From: Staphylococcus simulans
Lineage (GTDB): Bacteria; Bacillota; Bacilli; Staphylococcales; Staphylococcaceae
Assembly (NCBI RefSeq): GCF_002994445.1
Contig: NZ_MRZJ01000007.1
Span: 42,138-106,137 of the forward strand
Reading direction: 5' to 3'
DNA length: 64,000 nt
Part shown: piece by piece, positions 50,895 to 61,410 of the stretch
How positions within the stretch are numbered: the stretch's first letter is position 1
Layout: every line of letters begins with the position of its first letter
Made by a program: the position numbers and the translations under genes
Notes under the pieces: generated by a model
Seen by the model: the letters and a program-made list of their open reading frames with translations, nothing else
Told to the model about the DNA's origin: nothing
The model's database searches: none

Positions 50895-51279
50895 GAAAAG
50901 TTTAAGCGATATGACAAAAAGCGAAATTTTAAATGAAATACAAAAGTATAAAGAAAAGATGCGTAAAGCAGAAATGAATGGAATCTTAAATGAGTATGAT
51001 GTTTACCGTACAAAAGTCATCATAGCTGAAAGTTATTTAGTAGATAAAGATAAAATTGAATTCGGTAAAATTTATGAATTGAATGACGGTACCAAACGTT
51101 ATATGCGTGTAGATCGTTTTAAAGGTGTCTTTGCTTGGGGGAAAAATCCTGCACAGCGGGCAAAGCGAACAAGGCATCCCAGTCGCATTATTAAAACTTT
51201 AGAAGGATGTAGGTTAAATGGCGAGTTCAATTGTATTAAAATTACTGAATATCACACACTATTATCGAAAAAAGAATAG
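50887..51279 (+). CDS. yfhH: YfhH family protein with an apparent frameshift
   Basis: The open frame gives 130 aa from ATG 50887, but only the first part is normal: [25 protein letters not shown] through [10 protein letters not shown]. After the run GGGGGAAAAA (51137-51146) the frame yields a non-family tail and overlaps the next gene by 62 nt. Removing one base gives [21 protein letters not shown] and a stop at 51200-51202, restoring the usual 104 aa and leaving 15 nt before the next start. So either the homopolymer is mis-sequenced or the gene is mutated. YfhH function is unknown; it follows recX in other Firmicutes too. Confidence 0.8.
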   Translation: MTEKSLSDMTKSEILNEIQKYKEKMRKAEMNGILNEYDVYRTKVIIAESYLVDKDKIEFGKIYELNDGTKRYMRVDRFKGVFAWGKNPAQRAKRTRHPSRIIKTLEGCRLNGEFNCIKITEYHTLLSKKE

Positions 51280-52741
51280 AAAAAAATGGTATCTCCCATA
51301 TGGTTATGATGCTGAAGATATTGAGTTGAACAATGTCTCTTTGCACCTTTATCAAGGAGAGTCGCTTGGAATTATCGGAGAACCGGGCGCTTCAAAAACG
51401 TTAATCGGCAGAATTTTAGCAGGTGAAGTCAAACCGGATAAGGGGCGTATCAAACGTAACGGCAGTTTATATTTCGGGGATATTGAAGATAAACATCTGC
51501 ACGAAGAAACGGTTTCAGCCTTTGTTCAAAATGCAGTCGAATTATTTACATACTCGGTAAACGAACATAAAGTGGAACAAATATTGCGTTATGCGGATTT
51601 GTTTGAAGTGAAAGATAAAGTTGTTTATCAACTAACCGATCAGCAATATGCCCAGCTTATCGTCAGCTTGGCACGTACTTCAAAAGCAGACATTATCATT
51701 TTCAACCATGTTTTGCATTATTTAGACGAAGCCTTTTTGAAAAAAGCCTCTAAGTTATCGCAAGACTACATAGATGATGAAAAGACCATGATTACAATCG
51801 ATGATAATCTGAATGTGATTCAAACGATATGCAACTATGCAGTGTGGATTTCACATGGCCAATTACGTATGGAAGGACCGTTGAGCAGAGTCTTGCCTGC
51901 GTTCAAAGAACATGAACGTGATCGTCAATCGTTAAAAACAGAAGAGGAAAAAGCACATTTTGATGTGGATTGGAAAAAGAAACGTACACGCATTCCGGAA
52001 ATGACTTATAACTTTAAGCGTGTAGAACGGTACAAACATGCGAAACCGACACCTTTCTTAGCGCGTGTTATAGGGTGGAGTATTGTTTTATTAGTCGGTT
52101 TCGTGTTCATGGCTGTGCTGTTATTCAATAATTTAGGTATTGTCCATTTTGCACAGAATACGGAACAAAGCAAATTGCAATCGAATCAAAAAGGTGTCTT
52201 CAACGAAACTTTAACGTATGGCCTAGTGACCAAAAATAATTTGGAAGTCAAAGGGGAAGGCAATACAAAGCTCAACCTGCCGAAATATGCGTTTGTGACA
52301 ATCGTTGGGGAAAATGATAATAACTATAAAATTGTCGTCGATGACAAAGAATATGTAACAGGTAAAAATAAACTGTATCATTTCAATCCGGCAGCGCTTT
52401 ATGAACGCCACAGCAAATCAACATTAGAAGATTATATGAAGGACAATTATATCAACTATGTGGATTTCTATAACAGCCATATCGGCCAATCACATAAGAA
52501 AGCAGTTAAAAGTTTAGTGCCTGAAAAGGATCAGCGTTTTGTCGCACCTGTCACGCAGCAGCCGGTGGATTTACTGTTTAATGATTCCGATCATTTAACA
52601 GGATTTGTATTCCCGATTGTTGAAAAAGATAAATTGAAAGATAAATTCGGAATTCAAGGCGATTACTGGGTAACGAAATCAGGTAAAGGCTACTTCATTG
52701 CGGACATGAAAGACAATAAATGGATTTATATAGAATTGTAG
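51218..52741 (+). CDS. TagH-like ABC protein with degenerate ATPase motifs and extracytoplasmic tail
   Basis: 507 aa. An ABC-ATPase-like domain (about residues 1-235) resembles teichoic-acid exporters of the TagH/TarH group, followed by a charged linker, one membrane helix (about 285-308) and an extracytoplasmic SH3-like domain, the layout of B. subtilis TagH. The nucleotide motifs are broken: Walker A GEPGASKT (Ser for the last Gly), signature LTDQQ instead of LSGGQ, Walker B ending FNH instead of DE, and no H-loop His. It is probably not an active ATPase. RBS GAAGGATG. The TagG-like permease follows 10 nt later. Confidence 0.8.
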   Translation: MASSIVLKLLNITHYYRKKNRKKWYLPYGYDAEDIELNNVSLHLYQGESLGIIGEPGASKTLIGRILAGEVKPDKGRIKRNGSLYFGDIEDKHLHEETVSAFVQNAVELFTYSVNEHKVEQILRYADLFEVKDKVVYQLTDQQYAQLIVSLARTSKADIIIFNHVLHYLDEAFLKKASKLSQDYIDDEKTMITIDDNLNVIQTICNYAVWISHGQLRMEGPLSRVLPAFKEHERDRQSLKTEEEKAHFDVDWKKKRTRIPEMTYNFKRVERYKHAKPTPFLARVIGWSIVLLVGFVFMAVLLFNNLGIVHFAQNTEQSKLQSNQKGVFNETLTYGLVTKNNLEVKGEGNTKLNLPKYAFVTIVGENDNNYKIVVDDKEYVTGKNKLYHFNPAALYERHSKSTLEDYMKDNYINYVDFYNSHIGQSHKKAVKSLVPEKDQRFVAPVTQQPVDLLFNDSDHLTGFVFPIVEKDKLKDKFGIQGDYWVTKSGKGYFIADMKDNKWIYIEL

Positions 52742-52751
52742 GTGAGACGAA

Positions 52752-53591
52752 ATGTTAGATAAAATTATAAATTTTTACTATAGCTTGCCTCAAATGCTGA
52801 GACATTTAAGCGGCAGTTTGAAGCGGAATTGGAAATGGTTTGTTATACCGTTGGGCTGTTCCATAATATTATTGCTTTTGATGCTGCTGATGTTGAAGCT
52901 TAATAATTCGACAGAAGAAACACAAGCCGTATGGTATTACCGCTATATTGGTTTCATCACATTATCTTGGACACTTGTCACATTGTACTTTAATACGATG
53001 CGTTATCGCAGAGATTATTATGAGTATAAGAACTTTGATTATGTCACATCGTTTAAAAGTATTATCTATACTGTTATTTTCTCAATCGGTTTATTGCTTT
53101 CAATTGGGCTTGTCGTACTTGTAAAACCTGTGAATTTAGACAGTTCATTTTGGGCCATCGGTTTCTATTGGGTAATGTGGATGTTGTTTGTTATCTTGGT
53201 TTCTCAAGTGTTGGGATTAATCCGTATGATCAGCAAGTACAAAGTATTCGATATAACGATGTATGTTTGTTTTGCGGTGATGTTCTTTATCGTGCCGATT
53301 ATCTTCATACCGACTGAACATAAGACATGGTGGATGCATATTCTTATGTTGAATCCGTTGTTTTACTTAGTGTCTGGAATTGAAGAAGCGGTGATTATCG
53401 GTATTAACAGTTTAGGCAATATTCCATATCACTTTTTCTTTATTGTCTGGTTAGGTATTTGGAGTCTGTTGCTTTATATTTTAAGACCGCATATTGCTTA
53501 TGAAAAATTCAGAATGACAACGCATCGTTCGATTCATTTGAAAAATACAGCAGAACCTGACAAGGTAAAAGCAAATAATTTCGATCATTAA
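52752..53591 (+). CDS. TagG-like ABC-2 permease
   Basis: 279 aa with six hydrophobic segments. The segment MLNPLFYLVSGIEEAVIIG corresponds to the conserved NP-Y-x-V-x-GYR region of ABC-2 polysaccharide and teichoic acid exporters (TagG/TarG). Basic C-terminal tail. It is presumably the membrane partner of the preceding TagH-like protein: they are 10 nt apart, with RBS TAGGTGAG. Substrate unknown; a true TarGH pair would be encoded elsewhere. Confidence 0.72.
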   Translation: MLDKIINFYYSLPQMLRHLSGSLKRNWKWFVIPLGCSIILLLLMLLMLKLNNSTEETQAVWYYRYIGFITLSWTLVTLYFNTMRYRRDYYEYKNFDYVTSFKSIIYTVIFSIGLLLSIGLVVLVKPVNLDSSFWAIGFYWVMWMLFVILVSQVLGLIRMISKYKVFDITMYVCFAVMFFIVPIIFIPTEHKTWWMHILMLNPLFYLVSGIEEAVIIGINSLGNIPYHFFFIVWLGIWSLLLYILRPHIAYEKFRMTTHRSIHLKNTAEPDKVKANNFDH

Positions 53592-53606
53592 GAGAGATTG
53601 AATATA

Positions 53607-53656
53607 AAAACGAGAATGAAAATGTCGTTTGAACATTTTCATTCTCGTTATTTTCT
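53607..53656. terminator. Bidirectional terminator between the permease and yfhP
   Basis: AACGAGAATGAAAATG pairs with CATTTTCATTCTCGTT around a 9-nt loop. Confidence 0.92.
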
Positions 53657-54640
53657 TTAGTGTGCATAAAGTTTTTTCATTAATTTCTGTTCGCTGAAGA
53701 CCCAGCCTGTATAAGAATGTGTAATCTCTAAGTTTTTATCTAAATGTACAATGGCCACAAAAGAATAGTGGTCTTTATTGAGATAGCGCAAGTCAATAAA
53801 GCGGACTTCTTGGATGTTATCGCTTAATTGGCGCGTATCCCATCTGTAAATAGATGAAAAGTTTAGAAAGGCTTTGACATTCGGATCATTGCGCAGTACA
53901 CGCATTAATGATTCTTCTGGGAAAGGCTGGCGTTTTACTTTGTCCGCAAAGACTACGTTTGTTCCGTAACTGCGGCCCACATAGTCATGTGTTTCTGTTT
54001 GTACAGCGACACGCCATTCCATAAATTTCATAGTAGGTGCCACAAACACTTTGACGAGATGTGCTTTATCTTGACTGCTGACCATACGCAATACACGTTT
54101 TTTGATAGACGCTCGGAAGATAAAGCGTACAATGTAATAAATCACCAAGATGATAAAGATTGGAATATACACTAAAAATGCATTAAATCCTAATGCCCAG
54201 AATACAATACCGAGACACCATAAGATAAAGATGTATGGGTCGAATGTATTGATGACACTTAATTGTATCCACTTGTTTGAAAACGGCCGCAATGCTTGAG
54301 TCCCGTATGAGTTGAATATATCCACAAACACATGCAGGAAGACCGCAAGTTGTGCCCATAGCCAGATATGCAGCGGATTAATATGACTGAAGAATGTGAA
54401 GACCAGCAAGGTTATCAAAATCGGCCATAAAATTGTGAAAGGGATTGAATGTGTTATTCCTCTATGATTAGATATATAAGCAGCGTTATTTTTCAATTTT
54501 AATACAGTATCACTGTCAGGAATCAATGAACCGGCGATTAAAGTCGTCGCTGCTGCACCGAATTGATCTGACAGGGCAGGGTCATGCATCGCTAATGCTG
54601 TTAGGCCGATACCCATGACGATATGTGTTCCTGTATCCAT
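53657..54640 (-). CDS. YfhP/YdjM family membrane metal-dependent hydrolase
   Basis: 327 aa. N-terminal MDTGTHIVMGIGL and HRGITHSIPF carry the conserved histidines, and LIAGSLIPDSDTV the acidic residues, of the YdjM/LexA-induced membrane hydrolase family (PF04307). Four to five membrane segments occupy residues about 60-175; the rest is cytoplasmic and soluble. Reaction unknown. In B. subtilis the orthologue lies near mutY, as here. Confidence 0.82.
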   Translation of the reverse strand: MDTGTHIVMGIGLTALAMHDPALSDQFGAAATTLIAGSLIPDSDTVLKLKNNAAYISNHRGITHSIPFTILWPILITLLVFTFFSHINPLHIWLWAQLAVFLHVFVDIFNSYGTQALRPFSNKWIQLSVINTFDPYIFILWCLGIVFWALGFNAFLVYIPIFIILVIYYIVRFIFRASIKKRVLRMVSSQDKAHLVKVFVAPTMKFMEWRVAVQTETHDYVGRSYGTNVVFADKVKRQPFPEESLMRVLRNDPNVKAFLNFSSIYRWDTRQLSDNIQEVRFIDLRYLNKDHYSFVAIVHLDKNLEITHSYTGWVFSEQKLMKKLYAH

Positions 54641-54758
54641 AATAGTTCACTCATTTCAAATATTCTTACATATAGTATAAAACATATTACGTAATAACAA
54701 AATAAATCCAACTGAAATATATGAGTTAAAAGCAAATAAAAAGGAGCGTCTAAAAGAT

Positions 54759-55805
54759 ATGCTGGACCAGAATTCATTTAAAAAAGACTTGCTTTCATGG
54801 TTTGATGAAAACCAAAGAGCTATGCCATGGCGCGAAACTACGAATCCTTATTATATTTGGATCAGCGAAGTCATGCTGCAGCAGACACAAGTGAAAACAG
54901 TCATTGATTATTATCATCGCTTTACAGAACGATTCCCGACAGTAGCGGATTTAAGTGATGCCCATCAAGACGAAGTATTGAAGTATTGGGAAGGACTCGG
55001 TTATTACAGCCGTGCACGCAACTTCCATCATGCCATCCAAGAAGTACAAACGAAATATAACGGCCAAGTTCCGAGCAATCCTGAGTTGTTCAAGCAGCTT
55101 AAAGGTGTCGGACCGTACACACAAGCTGCTGTGATGAGTATTGCTTTCGACTTGCCGCTGCCGACCGTAGACGGCAATGTCTTTCGTGTATGGTCGCGTT
55201 TGAATAATGACTTCAGTGATACAACTAAACAGTCAGTAAGAAAGAAATTCGAGGACGAATTGCGGCCGTATGTTGCGACACAAGCAGGACAATTCAACCA
55301 AGCCATGATGGAATTAGGTGCTTTAATCTGCACTCCTAAATCACCGCTTTGTTTATTATGTCCGGTGCAATCGCATTGTGCAGCATTAGAACAAGGTACA
55401 GTTGATGACTTGCCGGTGAAAACAAAGAAAATCAAAAAGAAAACAATACATCAAAACTGTTATGTCATTAAAAATCAGCAAGGTGAATTATTGATTGAGC
55501 AGCGGACAGAAAAGCTGTTGAATGGTATGTGGGAATTTCCGATGTATGAAGCAGCGCATAGCGAAGAAGATGTTTATGATTTATTAAAACAAGATGTTTC
55601 AATCAGTGAAGCACCGATTTTTAAATTGAAGCATCAGTTTACACACTTAACATGGGATATTAAAGTGTTCAGTGTAGATGATACGATTGATGCAGACCAA
55701 GTTGAATTAGCAGAGAACTTCACATGGATGAAGTTAGAAGACAGAGATCAATTTAATTTCCCAGCGTCCATGCATAAAGTGTTAGATGCGTTAGAATCTA
55801 AGTAG
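54759..55805 (+). CDS. mutY: A/G-specific adenine glycosylase MutY
   Basis: 348 aa; removes adenine mispaired with 8-oxoguanine. HhH element LKGVGPYTQAAVMSIAF with catalytic Asp downstream (PTVDGNVFRV), catalytic Glu in SEVMLQQTQV, and the [4Fe-4S] cluster set CTPKSPLCLLCPVQSHC (C-x6-C-x2-C-x5-C). A C-terminal NUDIX-like domain (about 225-345) recognises 8-oxoG. RBS AAGGAG. Divergent from yfhP. Confidence 0.95.
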   Translation: MLDQNSFKKDLLSWFDENQRAMPWRETTNPYYIWISEVMLQQTQVKTVIDYYHRFTERFPTVADLSDAHQDEVLKYWEGLGYYSRARNFHHAIQEVQTKYNGQVPSNPELFKQLKGVGPYTQAAVMSIAFDLPLPTVDGNVFRVWSRLNNDFSDTTKQSVRKKFEDELRPYVATQAGQFNQAMMELGALICTPKSPLCLLCPVQSHCAALEQGTVDDLPVKTKKIKKKTIHQNCYVIKNQQGELLIEQRTEKLLNGMWEFPMYEAAHSEEDVYDLLKQDVSISEAPIFKLKHQFTHLTWDIKVFSVDDTIDADQVELAENFTWMKLEDRDQFNFPASMHKVLDALESK

Positions 55806-55826
55806 TCTTATCTGAGATTAAAATAG

Positions 55827-56420
<594 letters not shown>

Positions 56421-56461
56421 TCAGTAAAGCAGATTGCTTTATTACAGCTTGTGCTTTTAAT

Positions 56462-56467
56462 TATAAT
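56462..56467 (+). promoter_or_regulatory. Possible -10 element ahead of the Sav1866-type gene
   Basis: A perfect TATAAT lies 114 nt upstream of the transporter start, without a good -35. If used, the leader would include the hairpin at 56496-56533. Confidence 0.3.
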
Positions 56468-56493
56468 AGCTATGGTATGAATAATAAGGGTTG

Positions 56494-56545
56494 TACGAGG
56501 CGCGGACATTGCTTGAAAAAATGTCTCGCCTCGTTGATTTATTTG
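56494..56545 (+). terminator. Hairpin between the nucleotidase and the Sav1866-type gene
   Basis: CGAGGCGCGGACATT pairs with AATGTCTCGCCTCG (one mismatch), followed by TTGATTTATTTG. It probably ends the nucleotidase transcript but could act as an attenuator for the transporter. Confidence 0.65.
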
Positions 56546-56581
56546 TTTTCATAAAAGAAGAGAAAGGGAGGATTTGCCTCA

Positions 56582-58318
56582 ATGATACGCAGGTATATAC
56601 AGTTTGTTAAACCGTATAAATGGCGGATAGCTGCAACCATCATTATCGGTATCATTAAATTCGGTATCCCTATGTTGATTCCATTATTAATCAAATATGT
56701 GATTGATGATGTTATTAACAACCAAAATATGAATGTCAGTGATAAGCTGAGTCATTTAGGAATTGCAATCGGGATAGCCTTCTTAATATTTGCTGTCATT
56801 CGTCCGCCTATTGAATACATGCGCCAATATTTAGCGCAGTGGACGAGTAACAAAATATTATACGATATTCGTAAGCGGCTTTACGATCATTTACAAGCTT
56901 TAAGTGCACGATTTTATGCCAACAATAAAGCAGGGGAAGTTATTTCTCGTGTGATTAACGATGTTGAGCAGACTAAAGACTTTATTTTAACGGGTCTGAT
57001 GAACATATGGCTGGACTGTGTGACGATTATTATCGCATTGTCTATTATGTTCTTCTTAGATGTTAAATTAACACTCGCTGCCATGGTCATTTTCCCGTTC
57101 TACATTTTAACGGTATATTATTTCTTTGGCAGATTGCGCGGATTAACGCGTCAAAGATCACAAGCTTTAGCTGAAGTACAAGGTTTCTTGCATGAGCGTG
57201 TGCAAGGAATTTCTGTCATCAAAAGTTTTGCGATTGAAGAAAACGAAGCAAAGAACTTCGATAAGAAAAACAGCAACTTCTTGCATCGTGCGTTCAAACA
57301 TACACGCTGGAACGCGTATTCGTTTGCGGCTATTAATACAGTGACTGACTTAGGGCCTATCATTGTTATTGGTGTCGGCGGTTACTTAGCAGTAACTGGT
57401 TCAATTACTGTCGGTACTTTAGCAGCCTTTGTCGGCTATTTAGAACAACTTTTCGGACCTTTACGCCGTTTAGTTTCATCCTTTACAACACTGACACAAA
57501 GTTTTGCGTCTATGGACCGTGTGTTCAACTTATTAGATGAAAAATATGATGTGAAAGATGAAGCGAATGCAAAACCGATTAATATCACAGAAGGCAATAT
57601 TTCATTGAATCATGTGTCATTCAGATATAATCCGCATGCACCTAAAGTGCTGGATGATATTAATCTTAATGTACATCATGGCGAAACGGTTGCCTTTGTC
57701 GGTATGTCAGGTGGAGGGAAATCAACGCTCATCAATTTAATCCCTCGTTTCTATGATGCGACTGAAGGTACGATAGCGATAGATGGGCATAATGTAAAAG
57801 ACTTTATGTTATCTAGTTTAAGGGATCAAATCGGCCTTGTTCAGCAAGATAACATTTTATTCTCAGATACTATTAGAGAAAATATTCTATTAGGGAAACC
57901 TGGTGCTAGTGAAGAAGAAGTGGTCGAAGCTGCTAAACTTGCAAATGCACATGAATTCATCATGAGCTTGCCTGAGGGTTATGAAACAGAAGTAGGGGAA
58001 CGCGGTGTGAAATTATCAGGCGGCCAAAAACAACGTATATCCTTAGCACGTATCTTCTTAAATAACCCGCCGATTATTATCCTTGATGAAGCAACAAGTG
58101 CATTGGACTTAGAAAGTGAAGCTATTATACAAGAAGCGTTGGCACACTTAAGCGAAAATAGAACAACATTGATTGTAGCGCACCGTTTATCTACTATTAC
58201 ACATGCGGATAAGATTGTAGTAGTTGAAAACGGACAAATTATTGAAACTGGTACACACCAAGAATTATTAGCAAAACAAGGTGCCTATCATCATCTATAT
58301 ACAATTCAAGATTTATAA
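56582..58318 (+). CDS. Sav1866-type multidrug ABC exporter
   Basis: 578 aa half-transporter, identical in length and very similar to S. aureus Sav1866, the structural model for ABC exporters. Six membrane helices (residues about 15-310) precede an ATPase domain with Walker [11 protein letters not shown]-loop LVQQDNILF, signature KLSGGQKQR, Walker [14 protein letters not shown] and H-loop VAHRLST, all intact. It works as a homodimer exporting hydrophobic drugs or lipids. RBS AGGGAGG. Single-gene unit. Confidence 0.96.
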   Translation: MIRRYIQFVKPYKWRIAATIIIGIIKFGIPMLIPLLIKYVIDDVINNQNMNVSDKLSHLGIAIGIAFLIFAVIRPPIEYMRQYLAQWTSNKILYDIRKRLYDHLQALSARFYANNKAGEVISRVINDVEQTKDFILTGLMNIWLDCVTIIIALSIMFFLDVKLTLAAMVIFPFYILTVYYFFGRLRGLTRQRSQALAEVQGFLHERVQGISVIKSFAIEENEAKNFDKKNSNFLHRAFKHTRWNAYSFAAINTVTDLGPIIVIGVGGYLAVTGSITVGTLAAFVGYLEQLFGPLRRLVSSFTTLTQSFASMDRVFNLLDEKYDVKDEANAKPINITEGNISLNHVSFRYNPHAPKVLDDINLNVHHGETVAFVGMSGGGKSTLINLIPRFYDATEGTIAIDGHNVKDFMLSSLRDQIGLVQQDNILFSDTIRENILLGKPGASEEEVVEAAKLANAHEFIMSLPEGYETEVGERGVKLSGGQKQRISLARIFLNNPPIIILDEATSALDLESEAIIQEALAHLSENRTTLIVAHRLSTITHADKIVVVENGQIIETGTHQELLAKQGAYHHLYTIQDL

Positions 58319-58324
58319 TAAGAA

Positions 58325-58370
58325 AGAGCAGAAGCTGTCTCCTTATGAGACAACTCCTGCTCTATTTTTA
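58325..58370. terminator. Bidirectional terminator after the Sav1866-type gene
   Basis: AGAGCAG pairs with CTGCTCT and inner GTCTC pairs with GAGAC; T tract on the right, A tract on the left. Confidence 0.8.
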
Positions 58371-59468
58371 TAAGTCTAAATCTTCATCATCGATTTCAAT
58401 GTTCGAATCATCTTGGTGATATTCAAAATAACTCATTACTAGACGATCTAAATGCTCTAAATCATAACTGAACTCTTCAATAGAAGAGATAATCTGCATG
58501 ACATTTGAAATAGAGTATTCGGATGTGCCGGGATGCTCATGCAATTCATTTTTAAATGCATCCAAGAGTTCGATTTTTTGCGGTATGTCAATGGGTGCTT
58601 GGAAATTCTCAAAGTCATATCTTGCTTTTTGCGCAATGCTGAACATAATTTGATCATAAGAATTCATTAAATCATCAAGCTCAAATTTAATTTGAAGTTT
58701 AAGTTTATCGCTCATGTTGTGCAAGTCGTTTTGGAAGCGGTGCATGCGACGCAAAACATCGTATGCACTTTTTGTCGTCAGGACAACTTGCTTAAAGACA
58801 ATCTTCTTTCTGTTTAGTTCAAATGCATTCTTTTTTAAGAAAGTACGCTCTTCTTTATAATAATCAAAGAGCTGCTGCAAGTTATTCAAACGTTTCTTAA
58901 TGCTTTTAGTATCTTCTTTTACATGGTAAAACTCAGTCGTATCATTAATTACTAATTTAATCCAAATGAAGATGTCAGATGCGACATTCATTGAATTATA
59001 GTAGAGCTTTGTTTCATATTTCGGCGGGAAGAAAGCAACGTTGACAATAAACGCACTTGAAACACCGATCATTACTAATACGAAACGATAAAACGCAGAA
59101 GCATAGAAATTACCAGTCTCTCCGCCTTGCCCCATAATAATTAAAGCTGTAACAGTAGCCAGTGTAGCCACGTGCTGGAGCTTTAATTGGAAGAGCAAAG
59201 CAATCAGCACGATAACTGTGGCACCCATAATAATGATAGTATCACCGAAGATACTAACCATGGAGACGGATAGAAATGCACCGATTAAGTTACCTTGAAA
59301 CTGTTCTTTGATTGTTTTGTATGAGCGGAATACGCTCGGCTGCATTGCAACAACTGCCCCGATTCCTGCAACTGTAGGAATACCCGCACTTTTAGGCAAA
59401 AATGACGCAATTAACATTGCCAGGACAATAGCAATACCAGTTTTAAAAATTCTTGCACCTAATTTCAA
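58368..59468 (-). CDS. ArAE/FUSC family membrane protein, copy 2
   Basis: 366 aa with about six hydrophobic segments in the first 150 residues (RIFKTGIAIVLAMLIASFLP, GIGAVVAMQPSVFRSYKTIKEQ), then a long helical cytoplasmic domain ending in an acidic tail (NIEIDDEDLDL). Same architecture as the protein at 36691-37677, so a paralogue. The start is TTG at 59468 behind AAAGGAG. The transported compound is unknown. Confidence 0.8.
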   Translation of the reverse strand: MKLGARIFKTGIAIVLAMLIASFLPKSAGIPTVAGIGAVVAMQPSVFRSYKTIKEQFQGNLIGAFLSVSMVSIFGDTIIIMGATVIVLIALLFQLKLQHVATLATVTALIIMGQGGETGNFYASAFYRFVLVMIGVSSAFIVNVAFFPPKYETKLYYNSMNVASDIFIWIKLVINDTTEFYHVKEDTKSIKKRLNNLQQLFDYYKEERTFLKKNAFELNRKKIVFKQVVLTTKSAYDVLRRMHRFQNDLHNMSDKLKLQIKFELDDLMNSYDQIMFSIAQKARYDFENFQAPIDIPQKIELLDAFKNELHEHPGTSEYSISNVMQIISSIEEFSYDLEHLDRLVMSYFEYHQDDSNIEIDDEDLDL

Positions 59469-59578
59469 ATTGTTGTGCTCCTTTATTCCTGTTTATGCAC
59501 ATTTATTCTCAGTTTTAATGGCAACTGAAAACAAATCGTATAATAAAGTTATACATTGAATTTGAATGATTTTCAAGT

Positions 59579-60868
59579 TTATTTCATTTGAGAGAAAGCA
59601 TAATCAGCAGCACGTAATGTTTCTTCGATATCTTCATCTGTATGCTCAGTTGTTAAGAACCATGCTTCGAATTTAGATGGAGCTAAATTAATACCTTGGT
59701 TCAGCATAAGTTTGAAGAATTTAGCGAATGCTTCGCCGTCTGAGTTTTCAGCTTGTTCGTAATGTGTTACTTTTTCATCAGTAAAGTACATTGTTAATGA
59801 ACCGTAGACTCTGTTGATAGTAGCTGTAATACCATGTTTTTTAATCAATTCATTTAAACCATCTTCGAGTTTTTTGCCGAGACGATTCAATTCTTCGTAT
59901 ACACCATCTTGTTCTAACACTTCTAATAATGCAATGCCGGCTTTCATTGATAATGGGTTGCCTGCCATTGTACCCGCTTGATATGCAGGTCCGAGCGGTG
60001 CGACTTGTTCCATAATATCTTGACGTCCGCCGTATCCGCCGATTGGTAATCCTCCGCCGACAATCTTACCGAAGGCAGTTAAGTCAGGATAGACATTTAA
60101 TAAGTCTTGTGCTGCCCCATAATGGAAACGAAATGCTGTAATGACTTCATCATAGACAACTAAACCGCCGTATTGATGAGTGATTTCATTGACTTCTTCT
60201 AGGAAGCCGGGAAGCGGTTCAACCATACCGAAGTTGCCGATAATCGGTTCTACTAATACTGCTGCAATTTGATCGCCCCAATGTTCCATTGCTTCTTTAT
60301 AGGCTTCGATGTCATTGAAAGGTACAGTAATAACTTCTTGCGCTACACTTTTTGGTACGCCTGCTGAATCAGGAGATCCTAATTGTGAAGGGCCGCTGCC
60401 TGCTGCAACAAGTACTAAATCTGAGTGACCATGATATGAACCAGCAAATTTAATGATTTTATCACGGTTTGTATACGCACGTGCAACACGAATTGTTGTC
60501 ATCACTGCTTCAGTACCTGAGTTGACGAAACGCATTTTTTCAAGTGAAGGAATGGCTTCGCGTAATTTTTTAGCAAACTCAATTTCTAGTTCGGTCGGCG
60601 TACCGAAGAGTACACCTTTCGCTGCTTGCTCTTGAATTGCTTTAGTGATGTGCGGATGTGCGTGACCTGTAATAATCGGTCCGTATGCTTGCAGATAGTC
60701 GATATAACGATTGCCATCTACGTCGAATAAATATTGACCTTTACCTTCTTTCATTACTACCGGTGCACCGCCGCCCACTGCTTTAAATGAGCGGGAAGGG
60801 GAGTTGACACCGCCTAGGATATATTCATCTGACAAACTTTGAAGTCGTTCGCTTTCAGTAAAATTCAT
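59579..60868 (-). CDS. hemL2: Glutamate-1-semialdehyde 2,1-aminomutase
   Basis: 429 aa PLP enzyme making 5-aminolevulinate for haem. Class III aminotransferase motifs: [55 protein letters not shown] and the PLP lysine in [15 protein letters not shown]. Staphylococci carry two such genes; this one, beside bcp and perR, corresponds to the second copy (gsaB) rather than the one in the main hem operon. RBS AGAGGTTG. Divergent from bcp. Confidence 0.93.
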   Translation of the reverse strand: MNFTESERLQSLSDEYILGGVNSPSRSFKAVGGGAPVVMKEGKGQYLFDVDGNRYIDYLQAYGPIITGHAHPHITKAIQEQAAKGVLFGTPTELEIEFAKKLREAIPSLEKMRFVNSGTEAVMTTIRVARAYTNRDKIIKFAGSYHGHSDLVLVAAGSGPSQLGSPDSAGVPKSVAQEVITVPFNDIEAYKEAMEHWGDQIAAVLVEPIIGNFGMVEPLPGFLEEVNEITHQYGGLVVYDEVITAFRFHYGAAQDLLNVYPDLTAFGKIVGGGLPIGGYGGRQDIMEQVAPLGPAYQAGTMAGNPLSMKAGIALLEVLEQDGVYEELNRLGKKLEDGLNELIKKHGITATINRVYGSLTMYFTDEKVTHYEQAENSDGEAFAKFFKLMLNQGINLAPSKFEAWFLTTEHTDEDIEETLRAADYAFSQMK

Positions 60869-60949
60869 TATTTATCAACCTCTTTTAATTTAATATTTCC
60901 GCTTACTATCGTATCATATAATTAACTATAAGAAGAAAAAGGTGAGCAT

Positions 60950-61405
60950 ATGTTGAAAAAAGGAGACAAATTCCCTGAATTTGCATTAGAAAATCAAGAC
61001 GGAGAAGTGATTACTAACGAAACTATCAAAGGAAGAAAAGCAATTCTTTACTTTTATCCTAGAGACAATACACCAGGATGCACAACAGAAGCTTGCGATT
61101 TCCGAGACAACATGGCAATGTTCAATGATTTAGATATTGCTGTCTATGGAATCAGCGGAGATTCTAAGAAAAAACACCAAAACTTTATCGCAAAACATGA
61201 TTTAAACTTCGATTTATTAGTAGACGAAGATTATAAATTGTCTGAAGCAACAGGCGTCTACCAATTGAAGAAAAGTTTCGGTAAAGAATCAATGGGCATT
61301 GTAAGAACTACTTTTATCGTTGACGAAGAAGGGGTTATCGACCATGTCATCGAGAAAGTAAAAGTTAAAGAACAAATGGATCAACTAAAAGAAATATTGG
61401 GGTGA
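60950..61405 (+). CDS. bcp: Thioredoxin-dependent peroxiredoxin Bcp
   Basis: 151 aa PrxQ-type peroxidase. Peroxidatic Cys44 (NTPGCTTEACDF) and resolving Cys49 are five residues apart, the PrxQ alpha2 arrangement. Reduces H2O2 and organic hydroperoxides. RBS AAAGGTG. Upstream of a dehydrogenase and of perR, in a peroxide-related neighbourhood; no clear Per box was seen before it. Confidence 0.94.
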   Translation: MLKKGDKFPEFALENQDGEVITNETIKGRKAILYFYPRDNTPGCTTEACDFRDNMAMFNDLDIAVYGISGDSKKKHQNFIAKHDLNFDLLVDEDYKLSEATGVYQLKKSFGKESMGIVRTTFIVDEEGVIDHVIEKVKVKEQMDQLKEILG

Positions 61406-61410
61406 AGCAA

